Below, piece after piece: positions 1 through 5,949 of a stretch of DNA of 6,086 bases (position 1 is its first letter; each line of letters opens with the position of its first letter). This DNA comes from an uncultured euryarchaeote (lineage in GTDB: Archaea > Thermoplasmatota > Poseidoniia > Poseidoniales > Poseidoniaceae), in assembly GCA_937897365.1 (NCBI GenBank), contig CALCOP010000023.1, positions 1-6,086 of the forward strand, written 5' to 3'. The translations under genes were made by a program, and so were the position numbers. The notes under the pieces were generated by a model that was not told the DNA's origin, made no database searches, and saw nothing but the letters and a program-made list of their open reading frames with translations.

Positions 1-766
1 TGGCAACGGATGGAAATCCTGAATCGAACGTTTTGGCAAAGAGTCCTGCTCCAAGCCCCATCGCCAAAACTCCTTGTGCTCCTGCTCCGTGGCGATCCAT
101 CGCTCCTCCAATGCCAAGCAATAGGGCGAAGAGGCTGTAATGACCTAACTCAAAGACCGCTTTTGCGGGTGAAATTTCGAGGCTATGCTGAATCCATGCA
201 GCGAGTGAGGGATATGCTGGAGAATAGGTCCAAAACCCGTCGTTCGTACCTGGGAGAGAGAGATTACCTGAGTTCGCGATTTGGTTGGTAAGCGTAGAAA
301 ATCCAATCCAATCCACTCCGAAAGGGACCTCTTGTAACAAAGGAAGTGTCAGGCAACTCAATACAACGCCGGCAGCAAGAGCAAACATCCATGGTTTTCT
401 TTGGTTTTGTAGCCAGCGTTGTGCAGCAACTTCGTCACTGATGCTTTCTTCAGGAGTTCCATATACCTCGCCATGCATGGCGCGCTCTAATTTTTGCCAT
501 GAACTCAATGTCTTTCCAACATCTGGTCGCCTGCGGATATGCGCAATTGATGCCACATTGAGAAGTAAAAGGAAGGCGGACATAAGTTGCCAACTCCACA
601 TTTCACTCAGCAATAAGAGTCCAGCAAGACCGTAGGTAAGCAATAAACCCAAAGCAGGGGCAAGAAGTGTTCTTCTCAAGAGGTCTGCACTTGCATCCAA
701 TACCTTGCAAAGTGCGTATCCGGGTATGAAAGTCACCAACAGCAAGAGGGCCGCTGTGGAGAACAT
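1..766 (-). CDS. GT-C-like multi-pass membrane protein, N-terminal part (runs off left edge)
   Basis: Open from an ATG at 766 to the left edge: 255 codons with no stop, and no other ATG, GTG or TTG between this start and an upstream in-frame TAG. Hydrophobic segments lie near residues 3-21, 34-53, 60-77 and 126-144, then after a loop near 203-221 and 228-245. A polar stretch at about 78-124 is probably a cytoplasmic loop. The loop after the fourth helix has FGVDWIGF (149-156) and YSPAYPSLAAW (181-191). An aspartate soon after a helix followed by a Y-x-P-x-Y-P stretch is typical of GT-C glycosyltransferases, which move sugars from lipid-phosphate donors on the outer face of the membrane. I infer a GT-C-like transferase, possibly in surface glycan or glycoprotein assembly; the substrate cannot be told and the C-terminal half is missing. 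It could also be an uncharacterised polytopic protein. No Shine-Dalgarno motif precedes the ATG. Confidence 0.72.
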   Translation of the reverse strand, partial: MFSTAALLLLVTFIPGYALCKVLDASADLLRRTLLAPALGLLLTYGLAGLLLLSEMWSWQLMSAFLLLLNVASIAHIRRRPDVGKTLSSWQKLERAMHGEVYGTPEESISDEVAAQRWLQNQRKPWMFALAAGVVLSCLTLPLLQEVPFGVDWIGFSTLTNQIANSGNLSLPGTNDGFWTYSPAYPSLAAWIQHSLEISPAKAVFELGHYSLFALLLGIGGAMDRHGAGAQGVLAMGLGAGLFAKTFDSGFPSVA

Positions 767-791
767 GATGGCGACTTTACGATGTAGGCTT

Positions 792-812
792 TGATTGTTC
801 GGCTAACAATCA
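792..812. promoter_or_regulatory. Inverted repeat in the divergent intergenic gap
   Basis: Arms TGATTGTT (792-799) and AACAATCA (805-812) are perfect reverse complements around a 5-base centre, CGGCT. The element fills much of the 47-base gap between the minus-strand membrane protein (start 766) and the plus-strand M23 gene (start 814) and ends one base before the plus-strand ATG. Its size and symmetry fit a dimeric regulator's operator acting on one or both genes; a short RNA hairpin at the 5' end of either transcript is the alternative. I found no convincing TATA box on either side, so the role is inference. Confidence 0.4.
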
Positions 813-813
813 T

Positions 814-1458
814 ATGAAAGCGGTCAGTCACAGTGGTATGGTCACCTCTCCACTTGATTTTCATCCAGTGGTAAAAATGCCGGAAGAGTATTGGGTGTTT
901 GATTTCTCACGAGGGCCGCAAAGTGATTTCGAAAGTCCCCATGATTACTCCATTGGAAAGTATGACGAGCGGCGTCCGGGGATGTACACTACGCCATTAT
1001 TCGGAGGCGTACGAAATCATCACGTTGGTCTTGACATTGGCGCTCCAGTTGGTACCGAAGTGTTTGCTTTTGCACCAGGGAAGATACATTCTTTTGGAAT
1101 CAATGGTGAGGCAGGATCCTATGGCCCTACTATCATTACCGAACATACAGTTGCACTTCCAGTCGAAGTAGGCTCTTCGCAAAAGGGTGAAGTCGAAACA
1201 TTCTGGGTACTCTATGGACATCTTCGCCTTGATAGCCTTGATGGGCTTGAGCAGGGTCAGTCGTTTTCTGCAGGACAGAGATTGGCCTTTATCGGTGCGG
1301 AGCATGAAAACGGAGGTTGGCCTCCTCATCTCCATCTTCAGATTGCGGTGAACAAGCCTGTAGGGTATGATTTGCCGGGAGTTGTCACGAAAGAAGAGCG
1401 GCTACAAGCGTTGAAGGATTATCCTGACCCACGGCTGATTGTTGGTAATGTGTATTGA
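814..1458 (+). CDS. M23 (LytM-type) metallopeptidase-fold protein, apparently cytoplasmic
   Basis: A 214-residue protein with all the M23 zinc-site motifs. HVGLD (H70, D74) is the HxxxD motif, YGH is at 134-136, and PHLHLQ at 171-176 holds the HxH pair (H172, H174). By family knowledge H70, D74 and H174 bind zinc, while H136 and H172 assist catalysis. Known members are mostly peptidoglycan endopeptidases. Here there is no signal peptide or membrane segment, and the protein looks intracellular. The stretches YGPTIITEH (103-111), ENGGWPPHLH (165-174), PGV (188-190) and DPRL (205-208) recall the M23 module found inside large bacterial aminotransferase/phosphotransferase fusions, so this may be a stand-alone copy of that module; this is from memory. 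The ATG at 814 has no Shine-Dalgarno; an in-frame ATG at 838 (M9) is an alternative start. The stop is one base from the stop of the opposing isomerase gene. The substrate is unknown. Confidence 0.85.
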   Translation: MKAVSHSGMVTSPLDFHPVVKMPEEYWVFDFSRGPQSDFESPHDYSIGKYDERRPGMYTTPLFGGVRNHHVGLDIGAPVGTEVFAFAPGKIHSFGINGEAGSYGPTIITEHTVALPVEVGSSQKGEVETFWVLYGHLRLDSLDGLEQGQSFSAGQRLAFIGAEHENGGWPPHLHLQIAVNKPVGYDLPGVVTKEERLQALKDYPDPRLIVGNVY

Positions 1459-1459
1459 T

Positions 1460-2593
1460 TTACTGGACCGACTCCAAATGAGCTTTGAGGGCGGAAATTG
1501 GCCCAATAGCTGCAGGGTCTTTTCCGTGTAAGAATGCTAAGGCGATTGAAATCCAATCCATCAAAATGCATAAGTGGAGCAGTGATTCAAGCAGAGTATT
1601 CCCTTCCCCTGCTATTTTCCATGCATAATCAGTGGCAGCATGCGCAACCATCCAATCCATCCGTTTACCGACCTGACGATGGATGCCTTGCCATGTGAGA
1701 AGTAAGATTACGTGATCTATGCCTGATGCATCTTGGTCTGAACCGACTCCACCCCATGCAACGCTCTCGTTATGATTCATTTCAGGTATGACTCCAATTC
1801 GTGCAAATCGAGCAGCATTTTCGTTCAGTTGGTTCTTGAATCGATTCAATGCGGGTTGGAGTTCGGTCGGGCCCAATAATGCAATTGGTCGTTCAAGCAT
1901 ACAGAGTGCTAATTGAGCAACATCTCCCTCAGGGTCGCGAAGAATATCAAATCCATCGCAAGCCGCTTGCAGTCGAGTAAACATTGCAGCATCCGCTCCT
2001 TCGCGTGGTTGAGGCAATACGCCAATACTCCTGAGAAGTCCGAGTTGTCGACTGAAGATATGCCCAAATGCTGTCCGAGGTGGTTGCCCTCCAACAGAAG
2101 GAATCAAGAAGCAATTCGGATAGACTTCAGGTAGTCCAGAAAGGATTCCTCCAGTCGAAATGATAATTGCTGTAGCGCCAGATTTCAATGCAGTTTCAGT
2201 CGATTCAAGGGCCTCTTCGGTATTTCCGCTGTGAGATGTTGAAAGAACAAGCCACGATGGACTCCACCATGAAGGTAAGACATAATCACGTTGAATGATA
2301 ACGGGGAGATTGCCGTGGAAATTTGCCAAAGCAGCAACGAAGTCTCCTCCTGCAGCAGAACCGCCCATGCCAAGACAGAGCACGCCGTCCCATTGCGTGC
2401 TTGCAATCTCCTCAATCCACGGGAAGTGTTCTGAAGTTGCGTGCGATAAACCCTTTTCTAAATCCTTAACAAATGAACGAGTAAATCCTACCATTCCCTC
2501 ATTGTCGAGAGCTTGTGCTAAGTCGACCATGCCGACCTTCGCTTCTTCACCTGCAGGTTCAGCCACAGGGTTGGATGAAGTGTTCTCCTTCAT
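1460..2593 (-). CDS. pgi/pmi: Bifunctional phosphoglucose/phosphomannose isomerase (SIS domain)
   Basis: A 377-residue protein expected to interconvert glucose-6-phosphate or mannose-6-phosphate with fructose-6-phosphate in the cytoplasm, feeding central metabolism and mannose-based sugar nucleotides. The first SIS half carries GMGGSAAGGD (75-84) and STSHSGNTEE (118-127), the phosphosugar-binding loops. GGQPPR follows at 168-173. The second half has KNQLNENAAR (253-262) and EMNHNE (271-276). E258 and H274 are spaced 16 apart, as I recall for the catalytic Glu and His of the Pyrobaculum enzyme. The C-terminus has the expected I-x-x-LK pattern (366-370). The length exceeds the roughly 300-350 usual for the family because of a polar, acidic N-terminal extension of about 35 residues; M22 and M34 are possible later starts. 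The ATG at 2593 overlaps the nmd3 stop as ATGA and has a GAGGGG motif 8 bases upstream, which supports this start and translational coupling. Confidence 0.9.
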   Translation of the reverse strand: MKENTSSNPVAEPAGEEAKVGMVDLAQALDNEGMVGFTRSFVKDLEKGLSHATSEHFPWIEEIASTQWDGVLCLGMGGSAAGGDFVAALANFHGNLPVIIQRDYVLPSWWSPSWLVLSTSHSGNTEEALESTETALKSGATAIIISTGGILSGLPEVYPNCFLIPSVGGQPPRTAFGHIFSRQLGLLRSIGVLPQPREGADAAMFTRLQAACDGFDILRDPEGDVAQLALCMLERPIALLGPTELQPALNRFKNQLNENAARFARIGVIPEMNHNESVAWGGVGSDQDASGIDHVILLLTWQGIHRQVGKRMDWMVAHAATDYAWKIAGEGNTLLESLLHLCILMDWISIALAFLHGKDPAAIGPISALKAHLESVQ

Positions 2594-3669
2594 ACCGACT
2601 TCCCCTCATTTTCATCATCACAGCCGAGTTTGTGCAGTGCAAGCCATTCGCCATCGATACGAGCGAGACGGAGTTTTTGTCGCGGTGAGTGGTCCCAAGC
2701 GATACGAACCTCAGTCATGTTCCAGTTTGTAGGGTCAAGAAATTCTGCTACTGACGAATCTTCGTTGATGATATCCACAATGACATGATCTTTCATTTGA
2801 GCAACAACATTTGAAGATTCAAGGTCTCTCCAAGTTGCTCCAGTACGCTCCTGTCGATCAATTCGTGACAGGATTGCCCCATCCTTCGTCCATGAGGCCA
2901 CACGCCAGAAATTATCTCTCCAGCGTAATACATCTCCAATATCGTAGCCAGGCTTTCGATACAGCAAGGTGAGTCGAGTTACATCTACGCCGTCTTTGCG
3001 ACCAACAGTTGAATTGGTTTCAGTCACATGACCTCCATAATTTGTTACCAAGTGACGACCCCACGTGCGAGCAAGACCTTTGCTACCAAGTATCACATCA
3101 TATCCTCCGGTAACGGGTCCCTCAGAGGTGATGAAAAACATCGGGTCATCCGACAGACTTTCAATTACCGCATCAAGTGTGGCACGAAGATTTGTAAATT
3201 CATCTTCTGAAAGTCTACGACCGGTCGAGCGAAGTTGAACAGTGGCCTCAAAGTAATTCCCTGCTCGACGAGTGCAGGTTAAGCAGACCCCATTTGCCAT
3301 TCGAGCACGCATTTTGTGTTCTTCATTGAACGGTAGATTCTCAATCATTCCCTCAACCTGTAAATAGAGCATTGTGTGGCGGTCAGAAATTGTACGTGCT
3401 TCAAGAGCGAGACCAATCTTTTCGGCTTTCTCATGAAAGTGAACATGCCTTTGAATGAGTTCATCCCAAATCTCATCTTCGGAAATGTTGACCCATTTTC
3501 CTTGTATCTCAACAATGCCGCATCGAGCGCATCGAACCCAAGGTATGTTCTCAGGAACTTGGACGAGACTGATTCTTTTTCGCAGACACACCTCACACAA
3601 ACGGTCGCCGTACAAGGGCGGATCCGCGCCGCAAACAAGGCAAAACTCACGTCCGAGACCTTCTGCCAT
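2590..3669 (-). CDS. nmd3: NMD3-family ribosomal large-subunit factor
   Basis: A 359-residue protein with the NMD3 family's N-terminal zinc-binding architecture. Cysteine pairs are FCLVC (C10, C13), LCEVC (C25, C28), RCARC (C47, C50) and VCLTC (C129, C132). The last pair is followed by NYFEATVQLR (138-147), the characteristic NMD3 stretch. The C-terminal part (about 240-350) contains GDVLRWRDNFWRV, resembling the beta-barrel domains of the family. In eukaryotes NMD3 is the 60S export adaptor that binds the subunit interface; in archaea the homologue is presumed to act in large-subunit maturation or quality control, without export. I chose the ATG at 3669, because GAGGGGG sits 5 bases upstream of it; a TTG directly before it (3670-3672) would add one residue. 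It lies 54 bases after ccmD and overlaps the downstream isomerase by 4 bases. Presence of this gene is the main evidence for an archaeal source. Confidence 0.9.
   Translation of the reverse strand: MAEGLGREFCLVCGADPPLYGDRLCEVCLRKRISLVQVPENIPWVRCARCGIVEIQGKWVNISEDEIWDELIQRHVHFHEKAEKIGLALEARTISDRHTMLYLQVEGMIENLPFNEEHKMRARMANGVCLTCTRRAGNYFEATVQLRSTGRRLSEDEFTNLRATLDAVIESLSDDPMFFITSEGPVTGGYDVILGSKGLARTWGRHLVTNYGGHVTETNSTVGRKDGVDVTRLTLLYRKPGYDIGDVLRWRDNFWRVASWTKDGAILSRIDRQERTGATWRDLESSNVVAQMKDHVIVDIINEDSSVAEFLDPTNWNMTEVRIAWDHSPRQKLRLARIDGEWLALHKLGCDDENEGKSV
2602..2607 (-). promoter_or_regulatory. Shine-Dalgarno-like site for pgi/pmi
   Basis: GAGGGG on the minus strand, 8 bases before the ATG at 2593, inside the last codons of nmd3. 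It supports the ATGA-overlap start over internal methionines of the isomerase. Confidence 0.5.
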
Positions 3670-3674
3670 CAAAT

Positions 3675-3681
3675 CCCCCTC
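3675..3681 (-). promoter_or_regulatory. Shine-Dalgarno-like site for nmd3
   Basis: GAGGGGG on the minus strand, 5 bases before the ATG at 3669. It decides between this ATG and the adjoining TTG, and lies in the 54-base gap after ccmD, which shows no clear TATA box or T-run terminator. Confidence 0.55.
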
Positions 3682-3723
3682 ATAGGTGGGTAACAGTACT
3701 CGCTTTCAAACCGTAGTATCATC

Positions 3724-3906
3724 TCAAGCATCATCGGATAACTTCGCAAGTTCATCCGCATCATCAGAGTCAATGCCAATGCTCGCCTCAACTGCTGCGA
3801 GTCGTTCTTCGATTGACCGACTTCTTGAAACGATCGTCCATGTCCATACAGCGATAGCTGCAATCATTCCAAGGTAAGCAAAAGAGAGGTAATTCATTCC
3901 GTCCAT
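3724..3906 (-). CDS. ccmD: CcmD-like small heme-export membrane protein
   Basis: A 60-residue protein with one membrane helix (about residues 5-27, rich in aromatic and small residues), then a basic SRSRS turn (27-31) and an acidic, probably helical tail. Size, single helix with basic follow-on, and position directly after ccmC match CcmD, the small subunit that in bacteria stabilises CcmC and helps release heme-loaded CcmE. CcmD sequences are poorly conserved, so the call leans on context. Two starts are possible. The ATG at 3906 has GGGGG 6 bases upstream and gives a 13-base overlap with ccmC. The ATG at 3897 makes a perfect ATGA overlap with the ccmC stop and gives 57 residues (MNYLSF...). 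I chose 3906 because of the ribosome-binding motif, but the second is nearly as good. Either way translation should be coupled to ccmC. Confidence 0.75.
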   Translation of the reverse strand: MDGMNYLSFAYLGMIAAIAVWTWTIVSRSRSIEERLAAVEASIGIDSDDADELAKLSDDA

Positions 3907-4616
3907 TCAAGTCCCCCATCAAGGATTTTTTGAGCACGTTCAAGACGTTGTTCCATATCTGTAATTCGCATTGATACCAGCATGTGACCTGCGATAAAGA
4001 GGGTAAAAGACAGCGCCCCCAATAAGACGACAAATCGCATATCTCCGTTGATTGAGCCCTCTGCACCGATTCCACCAACAGGGCCTGGGTGGCGAATTTG
4101 CCATATGCGGGTCGAGATATAAGTCAGCGGCACAAGCAAAAAACCATACAGTCCAAAGGCGGAAAAAGTGTCTCGTGTTTCAACACCGTCTGGCTGACTT
4201 CGTCTACCTAATACCAAAAATATGGCGAGCAGTGTGAGCAGTCCGAAGGAATTCAACCGAACGTCGCTCCAATCCCATGGTGTGCCCCATTCAGCAGTAC
4301 CCCAGATACATCCAGAAATGACGACCATAAGGCCACACGCAAGGCCTGCCTCTGAGCCAGCAACATGGAGTTTCCAACCTAATGTATTTCGTTTGAAAAA
4401 CCACATTGCCGAGCCTACGAACAAAACTGTGAATGCAATTAATGCTGCCCAAGCGGAGGGTACGTGCCAGTAGAAAATCCTCTGAGCAGCTGGTGATTCA
4501 AAAGCATTGATTGAAACGCTCGGTGCCCAGTTAAAGGCCAAGTAGAGGGTCGTAGAGATACCGACAAACCCAGCGAACAAGAGGACTTCGGGTGAACGTC
4601 CTCGCATGGTTCGCAC
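3894..4616 (-). CDS. ccmC: CcmC heme-handling protein of cytochrome c maturation
   Basis: A 240-residue protein with six predicted membrane helices (about 10-29, 53-74, 87-106, 121-137, 151-168 and 193-213), the size and topology of CcmC. The tryptophan-rich heme-handling motif lies before helix 4 as WGTPWDWSDVRL (110-121). H51 in FYWHVPSAW and H176 in IRHPGP are placed as the two external heme-ligand histidines of the family. By family knowledge CcmC holds heme on the outer face and passes it to the chaperone CcmE. The motif differs from the bacterial form I recall (WGTWWVWDARL) by one extra residue and a proline for tryptophan. The start is a GTG at 4616, chosen because AAGGAG lies 8 bases upstream; an ATG at 4607 would put that motif 17 bases away. 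It begins 29 bases after the ATPase gene and overlaps ccmD. Confidence 0.92.
   Translation of the reverse strand: MRTMRGRSPEVLLFAGFVGISTTLYLAFNWAPSVSINAFESPAAQRIFYWHVPSAWAALIAFTVLFVGSAMWFFKRNTLGWKLHVAGSEAGLACGLMVVISGCIWGTAEWGTPWDWSDVRLNSFGLLTLLAIFLVLGRRSQPDGVETRDTFSAFGLYGFLLVPLTYISTRIWQIRHPGPVGGIGAEGSINGDMRFVVLLGALSFTLFIAGHMLVSMRITDMEQRLERAQKILDGGLEWTE
3913..3917 (-). promoter_or_regulatory. Shine-Dalgarno-like G-run for ccmD
   Basis: GGGGG on the minus strand, inside the 3' end of ccmC and 6 bases before the ATG at 3906. It favours that start over the ATG at 3897. Confidence 0.4.
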
Positions 4617-4624
4617 TACAACAA

Positions 4625-4630
4625 CTCCTT
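4625..4630 (-). promoter_or_regulatory. Shine-Dalgarno site deciding the ccmC GTG start
   Basis: AAGGAG on the minus strand, 8 bases before the GTG at 4616 and within the 29-base gap after the ATPase stop. It argues for GTG rather than the ATG three codons later. Confidence 0.6.
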
Positions 4631-4645
4631 CTTGAACTTGGGTGC

Positions 4646-5860
4646 TTACATGGTTGCAGCATATTCAACGACTAACGCCCATGGTAGAATTAAAATTGGA
4701 ACCAAGAGTTTGATAAAAACCGCATTAGGACGGGCGAGTCTCAAAGTACTCAATTCAATAAACCGGACACATGTTAGCGTCAGCCAAAGAATTCCTGCAC
4801 CAATCAGCGAGAGTTCCCAATTGACTCCATCGAGGAAAAGTACGCCACCGAGTGCTGAGAGAATGAATCCAAGTGTAGGTGCTGACAAATCAGCAGAGGG
4901 TAAACGATTTACATGCGCCCTCCACCAGTCGACTGCTCTTTGCTCTCTCATCAAGTATACTACAGGATCTCCTGCAAGGCCGGCAGCAAAAGGCGGAGCC
5001 AATACAAATCCAAAAAGAACAGTTTGATTCTCGATTGTGGACGGATCAATAAAGGCCAGCAATGTACCAATGGCGAGAAGGGCGGTTAACCCGTTTCGTG
5101 CTAAACCTGCTCGAGTGGAGCGCAAATACCGATGTCCAGTACGGGTTGAAAGCAACGACGTTTTCTCTTCGATCCCAACTACGCTCCACGATTCCCCGTC
5201 GCTGTGTGGTTGTTTCGTTTCAGCCTCTAAGTCATGTAATCGTGTTGCACATTGCATTATTTTTGCATGGTGTGAAGCAATGATGAAAGCATGACCAGCA
5301 TTCCTCAGGAGTTCGATGTGCGATACCAAGGCGGAAAGAGCATTCTCATCTAACCCAGCATCAGGTTCATCGAGAAATACCAACCGAGGTTCGTTTGAAA
5401 CCATTGCAGGAAGCAGACCCGCCAAGACTGCTACTTTACGTGCTTGCCCGCCTGACAACTGTCCGATTCGGTCATACCTTCGGTGTCCAAGGCCATAGGC
5501 TTCTAACATCGGAAGAAGGTCGGCTTTCTTTTCGGATAAAGCGCATACCGTCATCAAGTGATTTTCGACGGTTTCATCGCCAAGTAAACCGTTTCTTTGA
5601 AGTGTTAACCCAAAGGGATGTTTCGCCGATTTTCTTCGTCCCTCACAGTCAACAACTAATGATCCATGATGGTAGATAGAGCCCTTTTCCAAAGGAAGCA
5701 ATCGAGCACAACTCTCGATTACCGTAGATTTCCCCGAACCGTTTTCTCCGTGCAGGACCACGACATCCTTTGATGCGACTTCAAGATTGAAATCGCTAAT
5801 GACGACCCCCATTCCTCGACGGACTTCAAGGTCCACGAGGCTGAGTAAGGATTCTGCCAT
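4646..5860 (-). CDS. ccmA: CcmA-like ABC ATPase fused to a C-terminal membrane domain
   Basis: A 404-residue protein. Residues about 1-215 are an ABC ATPase: Walker A GENGSGKST (38-46), Q-loop glutamine at 88, signature LSGGQ (135-139), Walker B LVFLDEP (160-166), and switch histidine in ASHH (195-198). A linker of about 35 residues leads to about five hydrophobic segments (about 255-272, 279-301, 327-345, 349-368, 380-400). Standing directly upstream of ccmC and ccmD, the ATPase is best read as CcmA, which in bacteria works with CcmB to drive release of heme-loaded CcmE. No separate ccmB is present here; the C-terminal domain may replace it, though I see no clear CcmB motif and it is shorter than the usual six-helix protein. 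The frame stays open to an ATG at 5917 (423 residues), but the start at 5860 places Walker A where CcmA usually has it. No Shine-Dalgarno precedes either start. It could instead be an unrelated fused exporter. Confidence 0.8.
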   Translation of the reverse strand: MAESLLSLVDLEVRRGMGVVISDFNLEVASKDVVVLHGENGSGKSTVIESCARLLPLEKGSIYHHGSLVVDCEGRRKSAKHPFGLTLQRNGLLGDETVENHLMTVCALSEKKADLLPMLEAYGLGHRRYDRIGQLSGGQARKVAVLAGLLPAMVSNEPRLVFLDEPDAGLDENALSALVSHIELLRNAGHAFIIASHHAKIMQCATRLHDLEAETKQPHSDGESWSVVGIEEKTSLLSTRTGHRYLRSTRAGLARNGLTALLAIGTLLAFIDPSTIENQTVLFGFVLAPPFAAGLAGDPVVYLMREQRAVDWWRAHVNRLPSADLSAPTLGFILSALGGVLFLDGVNWELSLIGAGILWLTLTCVRFIELSTLRLARPNAVFIKLLVPILILPWALVVEYAATM

Positions 5861-5949
5861 GAAGTTGCGAGTTTGGTGACCGACATCAAACCTCGCATCC
5901 GGCCTTGATAGAACCATGAACTCAAATGAGACTTCTCAATAGGCTTGTC

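Noticed and set aside
301..315. Three tandem ATCCA units
   Set aside because: Within coding sequence (DWIGF region on the minus strand), too short and out of phase with codons to be a meaningful repeat.
10..635. Two plus-strand open frames (10-291 and 285-635)
   Set aside because: They lie antisense to the membrane protein gene, have no membrane or domain pattern, and the opposite strand carries clear helices and GT-C-like motifs.
1312..1325. Hairpin GGAGG-TTGG-CCTCC inside the M23 gene
   Set aside because: It falls on the codons for the conserved GGWPPHLH motif, so coding constraint explains it.
2295..2732. A 145-residue plus-strand open frame
   Set aside because: It is antisense to the N-terminal part of pgi/pmi and the end of nmd3, with low-complexity Ser/Pro/His-rich translation typical of shadow frames.
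4632..5027. A 131-residue plus-strand open frame
   Set aside because: It is antisense to the membrane domain of the CcmA-like gene and shows no recognisable protein features.
5861..5917. Extended N-terminus of the CcmA-like protein from the ATG at 5917
   Set aside because: The 19 extra residues are polar, lack a ribosome-binding site, and would place Walker A later than usual in CcmA; kept only as an alternative.
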